From Limnobacter sp. 130 (GTDB lineage Bacteria > Pseudomonadota > Gammaproteobacteria > Burkholderiales > Burkholderiaceae_B): DNA of 64,000 nucleotides. The stretch lies in the NCBI RefSeq assembly GCF_902506325.1, contig NZ_LR732328.1, positions 186,001 through 250,000 of the forward strand, read 5' to 3'. Each line of letters begins with the position of its first letter. Within the stretch, counting starts at the first letter, position 1. The position numbers and the translations under genes were made by a program. The notes beneath the pieces are model-generated. The model was not told the DNA's origin. It saw only the letters and a program-made list of their open reading frames with translations, and ran no database searches. Below, piece after piece: positions 51,523-60,926 of the stretch.

Positions 51523-52650
51523 ATGCAAACCATCGAGGCTATTAAAGTCTTCTGGCCAGCAGCGTTAACGGGAATTATTTGCTCCTTACTGGCCAGTCTG
51601 CTTATTGTGGCCACCAAGCGCTGGCATGGCGCTTTCAGTATGGACGGCACCAATGGCGTGCAAAAATTTCACACTGCGCCCACGCCGCGTATTGGCGGTA
51701 TTGCACTGGCCGCTGGTTTTCTGGGCACCTGGTTTGCACTTCCTCATGGTTTTTCTCAAGGTACAGCAACCCTGTTGGGTTTGGTTCTAATTGGTGGCAT
51801 TCCCGCTTTTGCGGCTGGTTTGCTTGAAGACTTCACCAAAACAGTGTCGGTTAAAGTGCGCTTGTTTGCCACTGCAGCCAGCGGTTTGTTGGCTGCGCTA
51901 ATTACAGGCTATTGGGTGAACAGCGTTCACGTACCTGGCATTGATTCGCTGCTGGCATTTGCCCCAGTTGGTATTTTGTTTACTGCTTTTGCAATCGCTG
52001 GCATTGCAAACAGCGTGAATATTATCGACGGGTTCAATGGCTTGGCCAGCGGCGTTGTTCTTCTTATGTTGCTTACCATTGGCGTTATCGCGTACCGGGT
52101 CGACGACACTGCCGTGTTGAACCTGGCCATACTTGGCGCGGCTGTGGTTGCCGGTTTTATGGCGGTTAATTACCCCAAAGGCTTTATTTTCCTGGGCGAT
52201 GCAGGCGCTTACAGCCTGGGCTATTATGTGGCTGTGCTGGCCGTGGCCTTGGCTATGCGCAACCCTGCAGACGTCAGCCCTTGGGCCATGTTGCTGGTGT
52301 GCGGTTACCCGTTCATTGAAACCTTGTTCAGCATTTACCGCCGTGCCAGCCGCAAGCGCAAGCACAACCCAGGCTGCCCCGATGCCTCCCATTTGCACAG
52401 CCTTATTTACCGCCGTGTAGTTAGCCGCAAGTTGTTGCCTTACGCCCCGGCCTGGAAGCGCAACGCCTATACTTCGCCTTTTTTGTGGGTTTACTCATTT
52501 ATTCCCATGTTGGGTGCAATTTTCTGGCCGGAAAGCCTGGGAATGGTGGTGGTTTGGCTGTTGATCAGCTTTGTGGTTTACCAGCGCATGTACCGTCGCA
52601 TGTTGCGCTTAAGCATTTACTTCAGAAATCGCAAGGAAATGGCGAGCTAA
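51523..52650 (+). CDS. WecA/MraY-family undecaprenyl-phosphate glycosyltransferase
   Basis: Polytopic phosphoglycosyltransferase of 375 residues with about 10-11 helices, transferring a HexNAc-1-phosphate to undecaprenyl phosphate. Family landmarks are KFHTAPTPRIGG, the Asp-containing AGLLEDFTK, GIANSVNIIDGFNGLASGV and FIFLGDAGAYSLGY (Mg-binding aspartates), plus the cytoplasmic His-rich CPDASHLHSLIYRR. It differs in fold from the PF02397 initiator at 37087, so the window encodes two different initiating enzymes. A GGGAG site precedes the ATG. Confidence 0.93.
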   Translation: MQTIEAIKVFWPAALTGIICSLLASLLIVATKRWHGAFSMDGTNGVQKFHTAPTPRIGGIALAAGFLGTWFALPHGFSQGTATLLGLVLIGGIPAFAAGLLEDFTKTVSVKVRLFATAASGLLAALITGYWVNSVHVPGIDSLLAFAPVGILFTAFAIAGIANSVNIIDGFNGLASGVVLLMLLTIGVIAYRVDDTAVLNLAILGAAVVAGFMAVNYPKGFIFLGDAGAYSLGYYVAVLAVALAMRNPADVSPWAMLLVCGYPFIETLFSIYRRASRKRKHNPGCPDASHLHSLIYRRVVSRKLLPYAPAWKRNAYTSPFLWVYSFIPMLGAIFWPESLGMVVVWLLISFVVYQRMYRRMLRLSIYFRNRKEMAS

Positions 52651-52727
52651 AGCAGCTTTCTGCTACCCTTTAAGCCAATATGCCAATTCTGGTTTTGACC
52701 CGTCATTTCAATTAATAGAGTTAAACG

Positions 52728-55136
52728 ATGTATTTATCAGCTTTCGGCCAAAAGATCCGATACGCAATGGTTTGTGTTGTACTGGTGGCCAGCGGCAGCG
52801 TATTTGCACAAGCACCGCTCGGTTTGGCTGGCTTTGTAAACGATCAACAACTTAACCGTTCAAATACGGATCGTTTTAACGCGCAACCCAATAACTTGCC
52901 TGCGAATGCTGGTGCGGGTCTTGTTGGCAAAGCCAATTCGGAAGCAAACTCGGCGAATAATATTGACGGTCAGGGTGCCGAGGAAATGCAGCAGCCCCAG
53001 GCGCAGCCTTTGCCCAATCGGCCCCTTAGCCTTTTTCAGCGCTTCGTATTCGAAAACACTGGCAAGTTGCTTTATCCATTTGGCACGTCTGCGCTCAAGG
53101 CCGACTTAAAACAAACGCAAGCTGAAAATGCACCAGTTTCCGCCGACTATGAAATTAGCGCGGGCGATCAAATTTTGGTGCGGGTGTGGGGCGCTATCGA
53201 TGTGAACCACACCGCCGTGGTCGATCGCGATGGTCAGCTCACCATTCCTTCAGTGGGCACCTTCCCGGTTGCCGGTGTGCGTGCCCGCAATCTTGATCAA
53301 TTCCTTACTGCTGAAATCAGCAAGTACTACAAAAACTTTAACTTAAGCGCCACCCTGGGCAAGCTAAGTGGTGTCAGCATTTACGTGGCGGGCCAAGCGT
53401 TGGCCCCAGGTATGCACACGGTAAGCAGCACCAGTACTTTGGCCTCAGTTGTGTTTTCTGTGGCGCAGCCTGGTGTCAACGGCAGCTTTCGCAATGTGCA
53501 GCTGAAACGCGGTGGTGTTACTGTGGCCACCTTCGACCTTTACGATTTGCTTCGCAAAGGCGAACTCAACGACGACCGTAAACTCCGGGCGGGCGACGTA
53601 ATCTTTATCGGTCAGGCTGGCGCGCGCGTAGCGCTGAATGTAGCCGGCCCTTCCGCCGCAATATTCGAATTAAAGCCAAGCGAGGGGTTAAGCGACATTC
53701 TCGATATTTCTGGTATCGACCGCACCTTGCTTCGTCAAGATTCCGTTCTCATTGAAGGGTTTAATCCAGATAACTTCAAGGCACCCCGTGCAGTGGAGCA
53801 GCTTAGCTACAGCCGCGCCTTGAACCAGGCCGCCCTGAAAGACGGCGACATTGTTACCCTGTTCCAAACTCGCCGAGAATTTACCAACGCAGTTACCTTG
53901 AAAGGCAATGTGGCCACGCCCGCCCGCTACCCGCATTTCGAGGGCATGCGAATTGCCGACCTTATACCCAATACAGATGCCTTGATTCAAGACAGCTATT
54001 TTAAAAAGAAGGGCGCGCTGGTTCAATTCAACAAAGACGACGCCGAGCGATCAGTTAAAGACCCAACGCTGAAAAGTCAATTGAACATTGACGATTCCAA
54101 ACTGTTCAACAAAACCGACCAAGGCGAGGAAGGTGAGCAAAAAATTGAAGTGGTTGAAGACACCATTTCAAACATGCTTTCCCAAATTAACTGGGACTAC
54201 GCGGTTATTGAGCGGCTCGACCGCCAAGAATTGCAAACCCGCTTAATTCCGTTCAACCTGCGCAAGGCCATGGCAGGCGACCCCAACCAAAACCTGCAGT
54301 TGCAGGCTGGCGACGTGGTTACCGTATTCAGCGCCAACGATGCTCAAATTCCACGCTCGCGCCAAACTGCGTTAATTAAAGTGACCGGCGAGGTAAAAGC
54401 CCCCGGATACTACCAAATTGCCCCGGGCGAATCGCTGCGAGATGTCATTGTAAAAGCTGGTGGCTTGGCAGAAGACGCCTACCTGTTTGGTACCAAACTA
54501 ACCCGCCGGTCTATCGCGGTTGAGCAAGAACAGCAAAAACAGAAAGCACTTGAACAAGCGGAACGCATGTTGGTGTCTGCCCAGGCCAGCAATGCAGCTT
54601 CTGCTATTTCGGCTGGCGATGCCGCCAACGCTCAAAAGCAAGCCCAAATTCAGGGTGCTTACCTGGAGCGCCTGCGTAAAATGAAACCCGAAGGCCGTGT
54701 TGTGCTCGACATTAAACCCGATGCACAAGGCATTGCTGAATTGCCACCGTTGGCGTTGATCGATGGAGACGTGGTGTCCATTCCTTCGCTACCCGGCCAG
54801 GTGGCAGTGTTGGGCTCCGTTTACAGCCAGGGCGTGTATGCGTTCGAGTCGGGCAACACGGTGTTCGACTACCTGGGCTTGGCTGGTGGCGCAGCAAAAG
54901 GCGCAGACGATGGCTCAATTTTTGTAATACGCGCCAATGGCACCGTAAACAGTGCGCAGCAAGGCTGGTTGCCTTTCGTAAGCGGCTTGTACGGTAAACG
55001 CGCCCTGCCAGGCGACGCAATTTATGTTCCCGAAGATTTCGAACGTGTGTCGCTAACCAAAACCCTGATCGACATTTCCCAAATTTTCTATCAGGTTGGT
55101 TTGGGTGCCGCTGCGGTTAACGCCATTCGGGATTAA
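52728..55136 (+). CDS. Wza-like polysaccharide export protein with SLBB domains
   Basis: Outer-membrane export channel protein of 802 residues, about twice the length of Wza. A Sec signal peptide ends near VFAQ; the first mature residues contain no lipobox Cys. The Poly_export domain begins at SADYEISAGDQILVRVWGAI (about 140), followed by several SLBB domains (for example IKVTGEVKAPGYYQIAPGES, AVLGSVYSQGVYAFESGNT). A Lys/Gln-rich insertion lies at about 600-640. The C-terminal FYQVGLGAAAVNAIRD helix could span the outer membrane. Corresponds to GfcE in group-4-capsule operons. Confidence 0.9.
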   Translation: MYLSAFGQKIRYAMVCVVLVASGSVFAQAPLGLAGFVNDQQLNRSNTDRFNAQPNNLPANAGAGLVGKANSEANSANNIDGQGAEEMQQPQAQPLPNRPLSLFQRFVFENTGKLLYPFGTSALKADLKQTQAENAPVSADYEISAGDQILVRVWGAIDVNHTAVVDRDGQLTIPSVGTFPVAGVRARNLDQFLTAEISKYYKNFNLSATLGKLSGVSIYVAGQALAPGMHTVSSTSTLASVVFSVAQPGVNGSFRNVQLKRGGVTVATFDLYDLLRKGELNDDRKLRAGDVIFIGQAGARVALNVAGPSAAIFELKPSEGLSDILDISGIDRTLLRQDSVLIEGFNPDNFKAPRAVEQLSYSRALNQAALKDGDIVTLFQTRREFTNAVTLKGNVATPARYPHFEGMRIADLIPNTDALIQDSYFKKKGALVQFNKDDAERSVKDPTLKSQLNIDDSKLFNKTDQGEEGEQKIEVVEDTISNMLSQINWDYAVIERLDRQELQTRLIPFNLRKAMAGDPNQNLQLQAGDVVTVFSANDAQIPRSRQTALIKVTGEVKAPGYYQIAPGESLRDVIVKAGGLAEDAYLFGTKLTRRSIAVEQEQQKQKALEQAERMLVSAQASNAASAISAGDAANAQKQAQIQGAYLERLRKMKPEGRVVLDIKPDAQGIAELPPLALIDGDVVSIPSLPGQVAVLGSVYSQGVYAFESGNTVFDYLGLAGGAAKGADDGSIFVIRANGTVNSAQQGWLPFVSGLYGKRALPGDAIYVPEDFERVSLTKTLIDISQIFYQVGLGAAAVNAIRD

Positions 55137-55148
55137 CGGGAAACACGC

Positions 55149-56360
55149 ATGAATTCGAATATTGATTCCCAGCCAATTGGCGATTACGACGACGATGAAA
55201 TTAGCTTGGTTGAATTGGCTACCACGCTGGGCGAAGAAAAAAAGCTGATCTTCGGTTTGCCCTTTGCAGTGGGCATTGTGGCCATTGTGGCTAGCTTGTT
55301 TCTAACGCCGATATTTACCGCAAAAACCACGCTGCTGCCACCACAGAGCGGTGGCGGCGGTGGCGCCGCAGCTGCATTGGCCAGCTTGGGCGGGTTGGCT
55401 GGTTTGGCTGGTATTAGTGCGGGGGGCACGACAGCCGACACAGTAATTGCCATGCTGCAAAGCCGCAGTGCGAAAGACCAAATTATTGATCAGTTCAATT
55501 TGGTCGAATATTACGAGGCCGAACTACGTACAGACGTATATGGAACGCTGAATGAAGTGGTTCGGGTAGGCAGCGATAAAAAATCGAATTTGATTACCAT
55601 TGAGGTCGACGACAAAGACCCCGAGCTGGCTGCCAAAATGGCCAATGCTTATTACGCGGTGTTGAAAGACCTGATGACTCGGGTGGCAGTTACCGAGGCA
55701 CAGCAACGTCGCCAGTTTTTTGAAAATCAGTTTGCAAAAGCCAAAGAAGAGCTTTCAAACGCTGAAGTAAAGCTGAAAGAAACTCAAGAACGCACCGGTT
55801 TGGTTGAACTTCAAAGCCAGGCAGAGGCCACCATTGAGGCTGTAGCCCGCCTGCGTGCTGAAATTGCACAGCGGGAAGTGCAACTAAGCGCCATGCGCAC
55901 TTTTGCCACGCCCGAGAATTCAGATTACCGTCGTGTGGTGGCTGAATTGAATGGCCTGCGCGTAGAACTCAAGAAGCTGGACAAAGGCGGCACAGGCGGC
56001 GAATTGGGTTTGGTGTCGGCTGGCAATTTGCCCGAACAGGGCCTTGAATACGTTCGCGCTTTGCGCGAAGTGAAATACCAGGAAGCGGTGTTTGAAATTA
56101 TGGCCAAGCAGTTTGAACTGGCCAAAATCGACGAAGCCAAAGACGGTGGCAATGTGCAGCAATTGGACATGGCCGCTGTGCCAGAGCGCAAAAGCAAGCC
56201 CAAGCGCGCCCTGATTGTGGTGCTAAGCGTATTGGCAGCGGGCTTTTTGGCAGTGTTAATCGCCTTGTTGAAGGGCGCCATGCGCAAAGCGGGCAGCGAT
56301 GAAGAATCAGCCACACGCCTTCAGGCTTTGAAAAAAGCCTGGCGCCTGCGTGGCGAATAG
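55149..56360 (+). CDS. Wzz-type chain-length/export inner-membrane protein
   Basis: Protein of 403 residues with two membrane segments (about 33-52 and 352-375) bracketing a periplasmic coiled-coil region, as in Wzz/PCP proteins. A Gly/Ala-rich segment (SGGGGGAAAALASLGGLAGL) sits after the first helix. The cytoplasmic C terminus is short; there is no Wzc-type tyrosine-kinase domain. It follows the Wza-like gene by 12 bases. Likely sets chain length or links synthesis to the Wza channel. Confidence 0.9.
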   Translation: MNSNIDSQPIGDYDDDEISLVELATTLGEEKKLIFGLPFAVGIVAIVASLFLTPIFTAKTTLLPPQSGGGGGAAAALASLGGLAGLAGISAGGTTADTVIAMLQSRSAKDQIIDQFNLVEYYEAELRTDVYGTLNEVVRVGSDKKSNLITIEVDDKDPELAAKMANAYYAVLKDLMTRVAVTEAQQRRQFFENQFAKAKEELSNAEVKLKETQERTGLVELQSQAEATIEAVARLRAEIAQREVQLSAMRTFATPENSDYRRVVAELNGLRVELKKLDKGGTGGELGLVSAGNLPEQGLEYVRALREVKYQEAVFEIMAKQFELAKIDEAKDGGNVQQLDMAAVPERKSKPKRALIVVLSVLAAGFLAVLIALLKGAMRKAGSDEESATRLQALKKAWRLRGE

Positions 56361-56468
56361 TGTTGTAAGTAAACTATCGCCCTTTAAATATGGGGTGGTG
56401 TTAACGGCAGTTTTGTTGTAAGTTTTATGTTGCGCGCGTTTATTAATCCTATCCAAGGAGAATTCTCT

Positions 56469-56756
56469 ATGAAAAAATTTCTAGCTATCCTGGCTATTGC
56501 CGGAATGAGCATGGGCACTGCTTTTGCCCAAAACACAAACGCTAGCCCAACTGGTGAAGCCAATGCAAACCCCAACGCAGCAAACGCTGGCGCTCAAGGC
56601 GGTGGAGCTGGTGCAGGCGCCGGTGGTGCTGGTGCCGGTGCAGCTGGTGGTGTAAGTGCCGCCGGTGGCCTGGGTATTGCTGCTGGCTTGGCAACGGCTA
56701 TTGCTGTTGCGAACGACAACAACAACATCCCCGTGTCTGTTTCAGCATCGCAGTAA
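56469..56756 (+). CDS. GfcA/YjbE-like small secreted protein
   Basis: Protein of 95 residues with a Sec signal peptide (MKKFLAILAIAGMSMGTAFA) and a mature part made mostly of Gly, Ala and Asn, with a hydrophobic patch and the ending LATAIAVANDNNN. It resembles the low-complexity GfcA and YjbE proteins at the head of E. coli gfc and yjb operons. I start at the ATG at 56469, with AAGGAG upstream; the extension to 56427 is not needed. A strong terminator follows at 56771, so much of its mRNA probably stops there. Confidence 0.8.
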   Translation: MKKFLAILAIAGMSMGTAFAQNTNASPTGEANANPNAANAGAQGGGAGAGAGGAGAGAAGGVSAAGGLGIAAGLATAIAVANDNNNIPVSVSASQ

Positions 56757-56770
56757 GCTGCAACACACTA

Positions 56771-56801
56771 AAACGCCTCCTGACAGGAGGCGTTTTTTTT
56801 T
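56771..56801 (+). terminator. Rho-independent terminator after the GfcA-like gene
   Basis: An 11-bp stem AAACGCCTCCT (56771-56781) and AGGAGGCGTTT (56785-56795) around a 3-base loop, continuing into a T-run to about 56801. It separates the Wza/Wzz/GfcA unit from the GfcB/GfcCD unit. Confidence 0.93.
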
Positions 56802-56844
56802 GCCCAACTCATTCGTATTTGCAAAGTAACCCACAGTGCCAACA

Positions 56845-57519
56845 ATGAATCGCAACCTTGTATTGCCCCTTGCCTGCCTTGGCTTAAGTGCATGCGCGTC
56901 AAATTTTACAGCTGCATACAAAATGGTTCAGGCACTGGACACAACGAACCCCACGCGGTTTGAGCAATTTCAAATGAACCCCAATTTGCAGTACCTGGAA
57001 GCGCACACCGTGGGCGCCCAGGCCATGATGGTGTTGGGTTACGTGGCAACGCCCAAACAACAGCCCCCTGTGCAAACCTGGTACGACTCGCAACGCGAAT
57101 TGCTGAGGCTGCAAAACGGGTTCTTGATCAGTATTACCGGTGTAAACAACTATATAAGCACAACCGAATACACTTGGGCTGCCCCTGACCAGCAAGGGGT
57201 GCAATTGCCCACCAGCAAAACTTACAGCCAGCCCGATCAACAAATTTTTAATAAAACTGTGGCCTTGCGTTTTCAGCCAGTGCCCGAATCAACGGTTAAT
57301 ACAAGCAACAGCGTATTGCGCAAACGCCTATTAGAAGCCGCGCAACAAGGCAGGCAACCTTTGGTGTGGTTTCAGGAAGTACCGCAGCCCAACAGTGAAA
57401 CTCCTTACAGCCTGCATGCATTTGCCAGCAACGGAAGCCCCGTGTATGGCAGCCAGTGCCTAACCCCCAGTGCCTGCATAGAATGGCTGCACCGAACCAA
57501 CCCAGCACCCAAGCCATGA
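56845..57519 (+). CDS. GfcB/YjbF-family lipoprotein
   Basis: Lipoprotein of 224 residues with signal peptide and lipobox LSAC, starting at the ATG at 56845. The mature sequence has the YjbF-type segments QTWYDSQRELLRLQNGFLIS and the TEYTWAAPD turn. GfcB is the outer-membrane lipoprotein of group 4 capsule operons. The stop overlaps the start of the GfcC-GfcD fusion (ATGA), so the proteins are made together. Confidence 0.85.
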   Translation: MNRNLVLPLACLGLSACASNFTAAYKMVQALDTTNPTRFEQFQMNPNLQYLEAHTVGAQAMMVLGYVATPKQQPPVQTWYDSQRELLRLQNGFLISITGVNNYISTTEYTWAAPDQQGVQLPTSKTYSQPDQQIFNKTVALRFQPVPESTVNTSNSVLRKRLLEAAQQGRQPLVWFQEVPQPNSETPYSLHAFASNGSPVYGSQCLTPSACIEWLHRTNPAPKP

Positions 57520-60350
57520 AACTTAAAACAACCGCAGCCCTGGCCTTGTTGATTGCCCAGTTTGGTTGGGCCCACGCGGAAAGCATATACGCGCCAAAGC
57601 AGGGCGAGCGCCTTTCAGAGCTGCTTATGCGCGAGCAACTATTGCCCGGCAGCGCCACCAATAGCGAAGGGCAAACCCTGCAACTGGGCAGCATGCTGTT
57701 AAAGCGTGCTGAACTGTACAACAAGCAAGCACTTCAAAAAACGCAACTTATTACGCTGCTTGGCATGCAGCCCACAGGCAAAGTGCCTGCTTATTTAAAA
57801 CCATTGGTGGAAAGTTTGCCCACCACAGGCCGGCAACTGCTGCCCACGCAAGACGGCCATGAAATGGCCGCCAAAATAAACCTGGACCCGGTGTTACAAG
57901 CCAATGATTCTGTAGTACTGCAACCCACAGCCAACCATATTGCCGTGCTGGGCACGGGTGGGCAGTGCGTGGCTGCGTTTAAACCGCAGGTGTCGGTAAT
58001 TGCTTATTTACAGCAATGCTTTCCAAAAAGCAGTTGGTACACCTTTGGCGAAGGTTTTGACCATGCCTGGCTGGTACAACCCACCGGGCAAATGGTTAAG
58101 CTGAATGTGGCGCTGTGGAACCAAACCGAGCAAACCCTGCCGCAACCGGGTGCGTGGGTGTGGGCACCAGCACGCAATAGCGGCTGGGCCGAGCAAGAAA
58201 GCCTGCAACTGGTTGAGTTTTTGCAAACCCAAGGGGCATTTAAACAGGCCAACAATGCCACACCAGTGGTGGCAGCACCCACGGAAACTATTACACCGGC
58301 CAGCAATACGCCTTTCGATTACACCGTGCGCCCCACTCGCAGCGATTGGGGCACAGTGGGCCTGCTTCAAATGCCCAGCGCCCGCATGGCCGAGGAAGGC
58401 ACCATTAGCCTTACCGCCAGCCGGGTTGAACCTTATTCACGCTACTCATTCATTTACCAACCCTTTGAATGGCTGGAAGCGGGTTTTCGGTATTCCATTG
58501 TTACAAACCGCCGTTTTGGTCCTGATGCCTTCAGTGGCGACCGCAAATACCAAGACAAAAGCGTAGATGTGAAACTACGCCTGTTAAATGAAACAGCTTA
58601 CCTGCCTGAATTGGCCGTGGGTCTTCGCGATATTGGCGGCACTGGTTTGTTTTCCAGCGAATATTTTGTGGCCAACAAACGTGCGGGCCAGTTCGACTTT
58701 ACCCTTGGCTTGGGCTTTGGCAACATGGCCACCGGGGGCGGTATATCAAACCCTTTTGGTTTTATCAGTGATGAGTTTGAACGCAGACCCCAGGTCAACT
58801 TTGGGGCGGGTGGGCAAGCCAACTCGGAAACTTATTTCAGGGGTGAAGCTGCCTTGTTTGGCGGTGTTGAATGGCAAACTCCTTGGCACGATTTGATTTT
58901 GAAAGTGGAACTGGATGGCAACGACTATTCCAATGAACCGCTGAGCAACCCGCAGGCACAAAGCAGCAATATTAACTATGGTGCGGTGTACCGCATTAAT
59001 GACTACATCGATTTCAGCGTAAGCGTGCAACGCGGCAACACCATGGGTTTTGCCTTGTCGTTTAAAGAGAATGTAAGCAAATATGCAGTGCCCAAAATAA
59101 CTGACCCCAAACCTGTGGTGGTTACGCAAGGCCCACGCCCTGCCAGCACCAATTGGGAAAAAACCGTAAAGCTGGTGGAAGAGCAAACCACCTGGAATGT
59201 TGAAAGCGTTCAACAACGTGGCAGTGAAGTGCAGCTTACGGTTAAAAATGCCGACGTTACCTACCCAGCCAAGGCTGTGGACAAAGCCACCGCAGCCCTG
59301 CATGAAAACGTGGCAGAAGACATTAACTGGTTCAGCTTTGCCTACAAAAATCGTGGTGCAAATATTGCAGAGCATGTAGTAGACCGCAACAAGTGGGCTG
59401 AAGATAAAACCCAGCTAGCGGTGCGGCAAAATGAGCAACAAACAAACGTCAACTCCGTGGTCGCTGTTGAGCCCAATGGCTACGCCTACAAACCCCTGTA
59501 CACGGAATACGACCCGTGGTACAACGGCGCTGTTGGCTTGGGGTACGAGCAAACTTTTGGTGGCGCCAATGGCTACCTGTTTCAGTTTACAGCCTATGCC
59601 AGGGGCGAAGTTGAACTAACCAACAGCACTTGGATAACTGGCCGTGTAGACCATGTATTGGGCGGCACATTCGACAAGTTTACTCAAAACAGCGCCAGCA
59701 ACTTGCCACCTGTACGTACTGATTTTCGCGAGTATTCAACAGCCTCGGACACCAAACTAAGCAACTTGCAACTTAACCATGTGGGCCAGCTTTCACAAAA
59801 CCATTTTTATAGCTTGTATGGCGGGTATTTGGAAAGCATGTTTGGCGGCGTGGGCGGTGAATATTTGTACCGCCCCATGAATTCACGTTGGGCCTTGGGG
59901 GTAGATGCCAACCGCGTAAAACAGCGAGCCTTTGAACAAGACTTTGATTTCAGAAATTACACCGTGAATACCGGCCACATTACGGCATACGTGGACACAG
60001 GATTTGAAGACATACTGGCCACGGTCTCAGTGGGCCAATATTTGGCTGGGGACAAAGGTGTTACGGTAGACCTTTCACGCGTGTTTGACAACGGTGTAAA
60101 AATTGGTGCCTACGCCAGTAAAACCAATGTGTCGGCTGAAGATTTTGGTGAAGGAAGTTTTGACAAGGGCATTTACCTGCGTGTGCCTTTTGATGCGCTA
60201 TTTAGCAGCACCGTGCCGGGCGATGCCAGCTTTAACTGGGTGCAGGTAACGCGAGATGGCGGGGCGAAGTTGAGAAGGGTGTTGAGCCTGTTTGAAGAAA
60301 CGAGCGTGAGAAGCCCAAGGGCTTTGCAGTTCAAACCAGCTATGCCTTAG
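57516..60350 (+). CDS. GfcC-GfcD (YjbG-YjbH) fusion protein
   Basis: Envelope protein of 944 residues with a Sec signal peptide (cleavage near AHAE). Residues about 25-260 look like GfcC: GTGGQCVAAFKPQVSVIAYL, AWLVQPTGQMVKLNVALWN and PGAWVWAP match its ubiquitin-like, C-terminal-helix layout. Residues about 270-944 match GfcD/YjbH outer-membrane beta-barrel proteins, from RPTRSDWGTVGLLQMPSARM through alternating aromatic strands to a C-terminal barrel end. In E. coli these are separate genes (gfcC, gfcD); here they are one frame with no stop or ribosome-binding site between them. Start at the ATG at 57516 overlapping the gfcB stop. Confidence 0.87.
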   Translation: MKLKTTAALALLIAQFGWAHAESIYAPKQGERLSELLMREQLLPGSATNSEGQTLQLGSMLLKRAELYNKQALQKTQLITLLGMQPTGKVPAYLKPLVESLPTTGRQLLPTQDGHEMAAKINLDPVLQANDSVVLQPTANHIAVLGTGGQCVAAFKPQVSVIAYLQQCFPKSSWYTFGEGFDHAWLVQPTGQMVKLNVALWNQTEQTLPQPGAWVWAPARNSGWAEQESLQLVEFLQTQGAFKQANNATPVVAAPTETITPASNTPFDYTVRPTRSDWGTVGLLQMPSARMAEEGTISLTASRVEPYSRYSFIYQPFEWLEAGFRYSIVTNRRFGPDAFSGDRKYQDKSVDVKLRLLNETAYLPELAVGLRDIGGTGLFSSEYFVANKRAGQFDFTLGLGFGNMATGGGISNPFGFISDEFERRPQVNFGAGGQANSETYFRGEAALFGGVEWQTPWHDLILKVELDGNDYSNEPLSNPQAQSSNINYGAVYRINDYIDFSVSVQRGNTMGFALSFKENVSKYAVPKITDPKPVVVTQGPRPASTNWEKTVKLVEEQTTWNVESVQQRGSEVQLTVKNADVTYPAKAVDKATAALHENVAEDINWFSFAYKNRGANIAEHVVDRNKWAEDKTQLAVRQNEQQTNVNSVVAVEPNGYAYKPLYTEYDPWYNGAVGLGYEQTFGGANGYLFQFTAYARGEVELTNSTWITGRVDHVLGGTFDKFTQNSASNLPPVRTDFREYSTASDTKLSNLQLNHVGQLSQNHFYSLYGGYLESMFGGVGGEYLYRPMNSRWALGVDANRVKQRAFEQDFDFRNYTVNTGHITAYVDTGFEDILATVSVGQYLAGDKGVTVDLSRVFDNGVKIGAYASKTNVSAEDFGEGSFDKGIYLRVPFDALFSSTVPGDASFNWVQVTRDGGAKLRRVLSLFEETSVRSPRALQFKPAMP

Positions 60351-60372
60351 ATTTTTGTATAGCAGGGGCAAA

Positions 60373-60924
60373 TCAATTGAACGTATCTATCGTGGCTAAA
60401 AGTTGTCCTGCAGCGTCTTTTGTGGCTAGCTTTGGTTCGCCAATTGTAGGCCACTGAATGTCAACTGTTGGGTCACACCATAAAAGGTTTCGCTCGTGCT
60501 CTGGATGCCAGTAATCGGTAGTTTTGTATAAAAACTCAGCGTATTCACTTGTTACCAAAAAGCCATGCGCAAAGCCGGGGGGTATCCACATTTGCTGCTT
60601 ATTCTCCGCCGATAGCTGTGCCCCAACCCATTTCCCGAAATTTGGTGATGACTTGCGAAGATCTACCGCAACGTCGAACACAGAGCCCGCTGTAACACGC
60701 ACCAGTTTGCCTTGCGGGCATTCAATTTGGTAGTGCATCCCGCGAAGCACACCGCGGCTCGATTTGCTGTGGTTGTCTTGAACAAAGTGTACGTCGAGGC
60801 CCGTTGCTTGATGAAAATCCCTTTGATTGAAACTCTCGAAGAAAAATCCTCGATTATCCCCAAACACTTTAGGCTCTAGAATTAGCACTTCAGGTAGTGT
60901 AGTTTGTGAAACTGTAAAAGGCAT
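60373..60924 (-). CDS. rmlC: dTDP-4-dehydrorhamnose 3,5-epimerase, RmlC
   Basis: Cupin-fold epimerase of 183 residues. FGDNRGFFFESFNQRDF, SRGVLRGMHYQIECPQGKLV (catalytic His), WIPPGFAHGFLV and YKTTDYWHPEHERNLLW (catalytic Tyr) are all present. Third gene of a minus-strand rmlB-rmlA-rmlC unit; the ATG at 60924 follows the rmlA stop by two bases. Converges on the GfcCD gene. Confidence 0.95.
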   Translation of the reverse strand: MPFTVSQTTLPEVLILEPKVFGDNRGFFFESFNQRDFHQATGLDVHFVQDNHSKSSRGVLRGMHYQIECPQGKLVRVTAGSVFDVAVDLRKSSPNFGKWVGAQLSAENKQQMWIPPGFAHGFLVTSEYAEFLYKTTDYWHPEHERNLLWCDPTVDIQWPTIGEPKLATKDAAGQLLATIDTFN

Positions 60925-60926
60925 TT

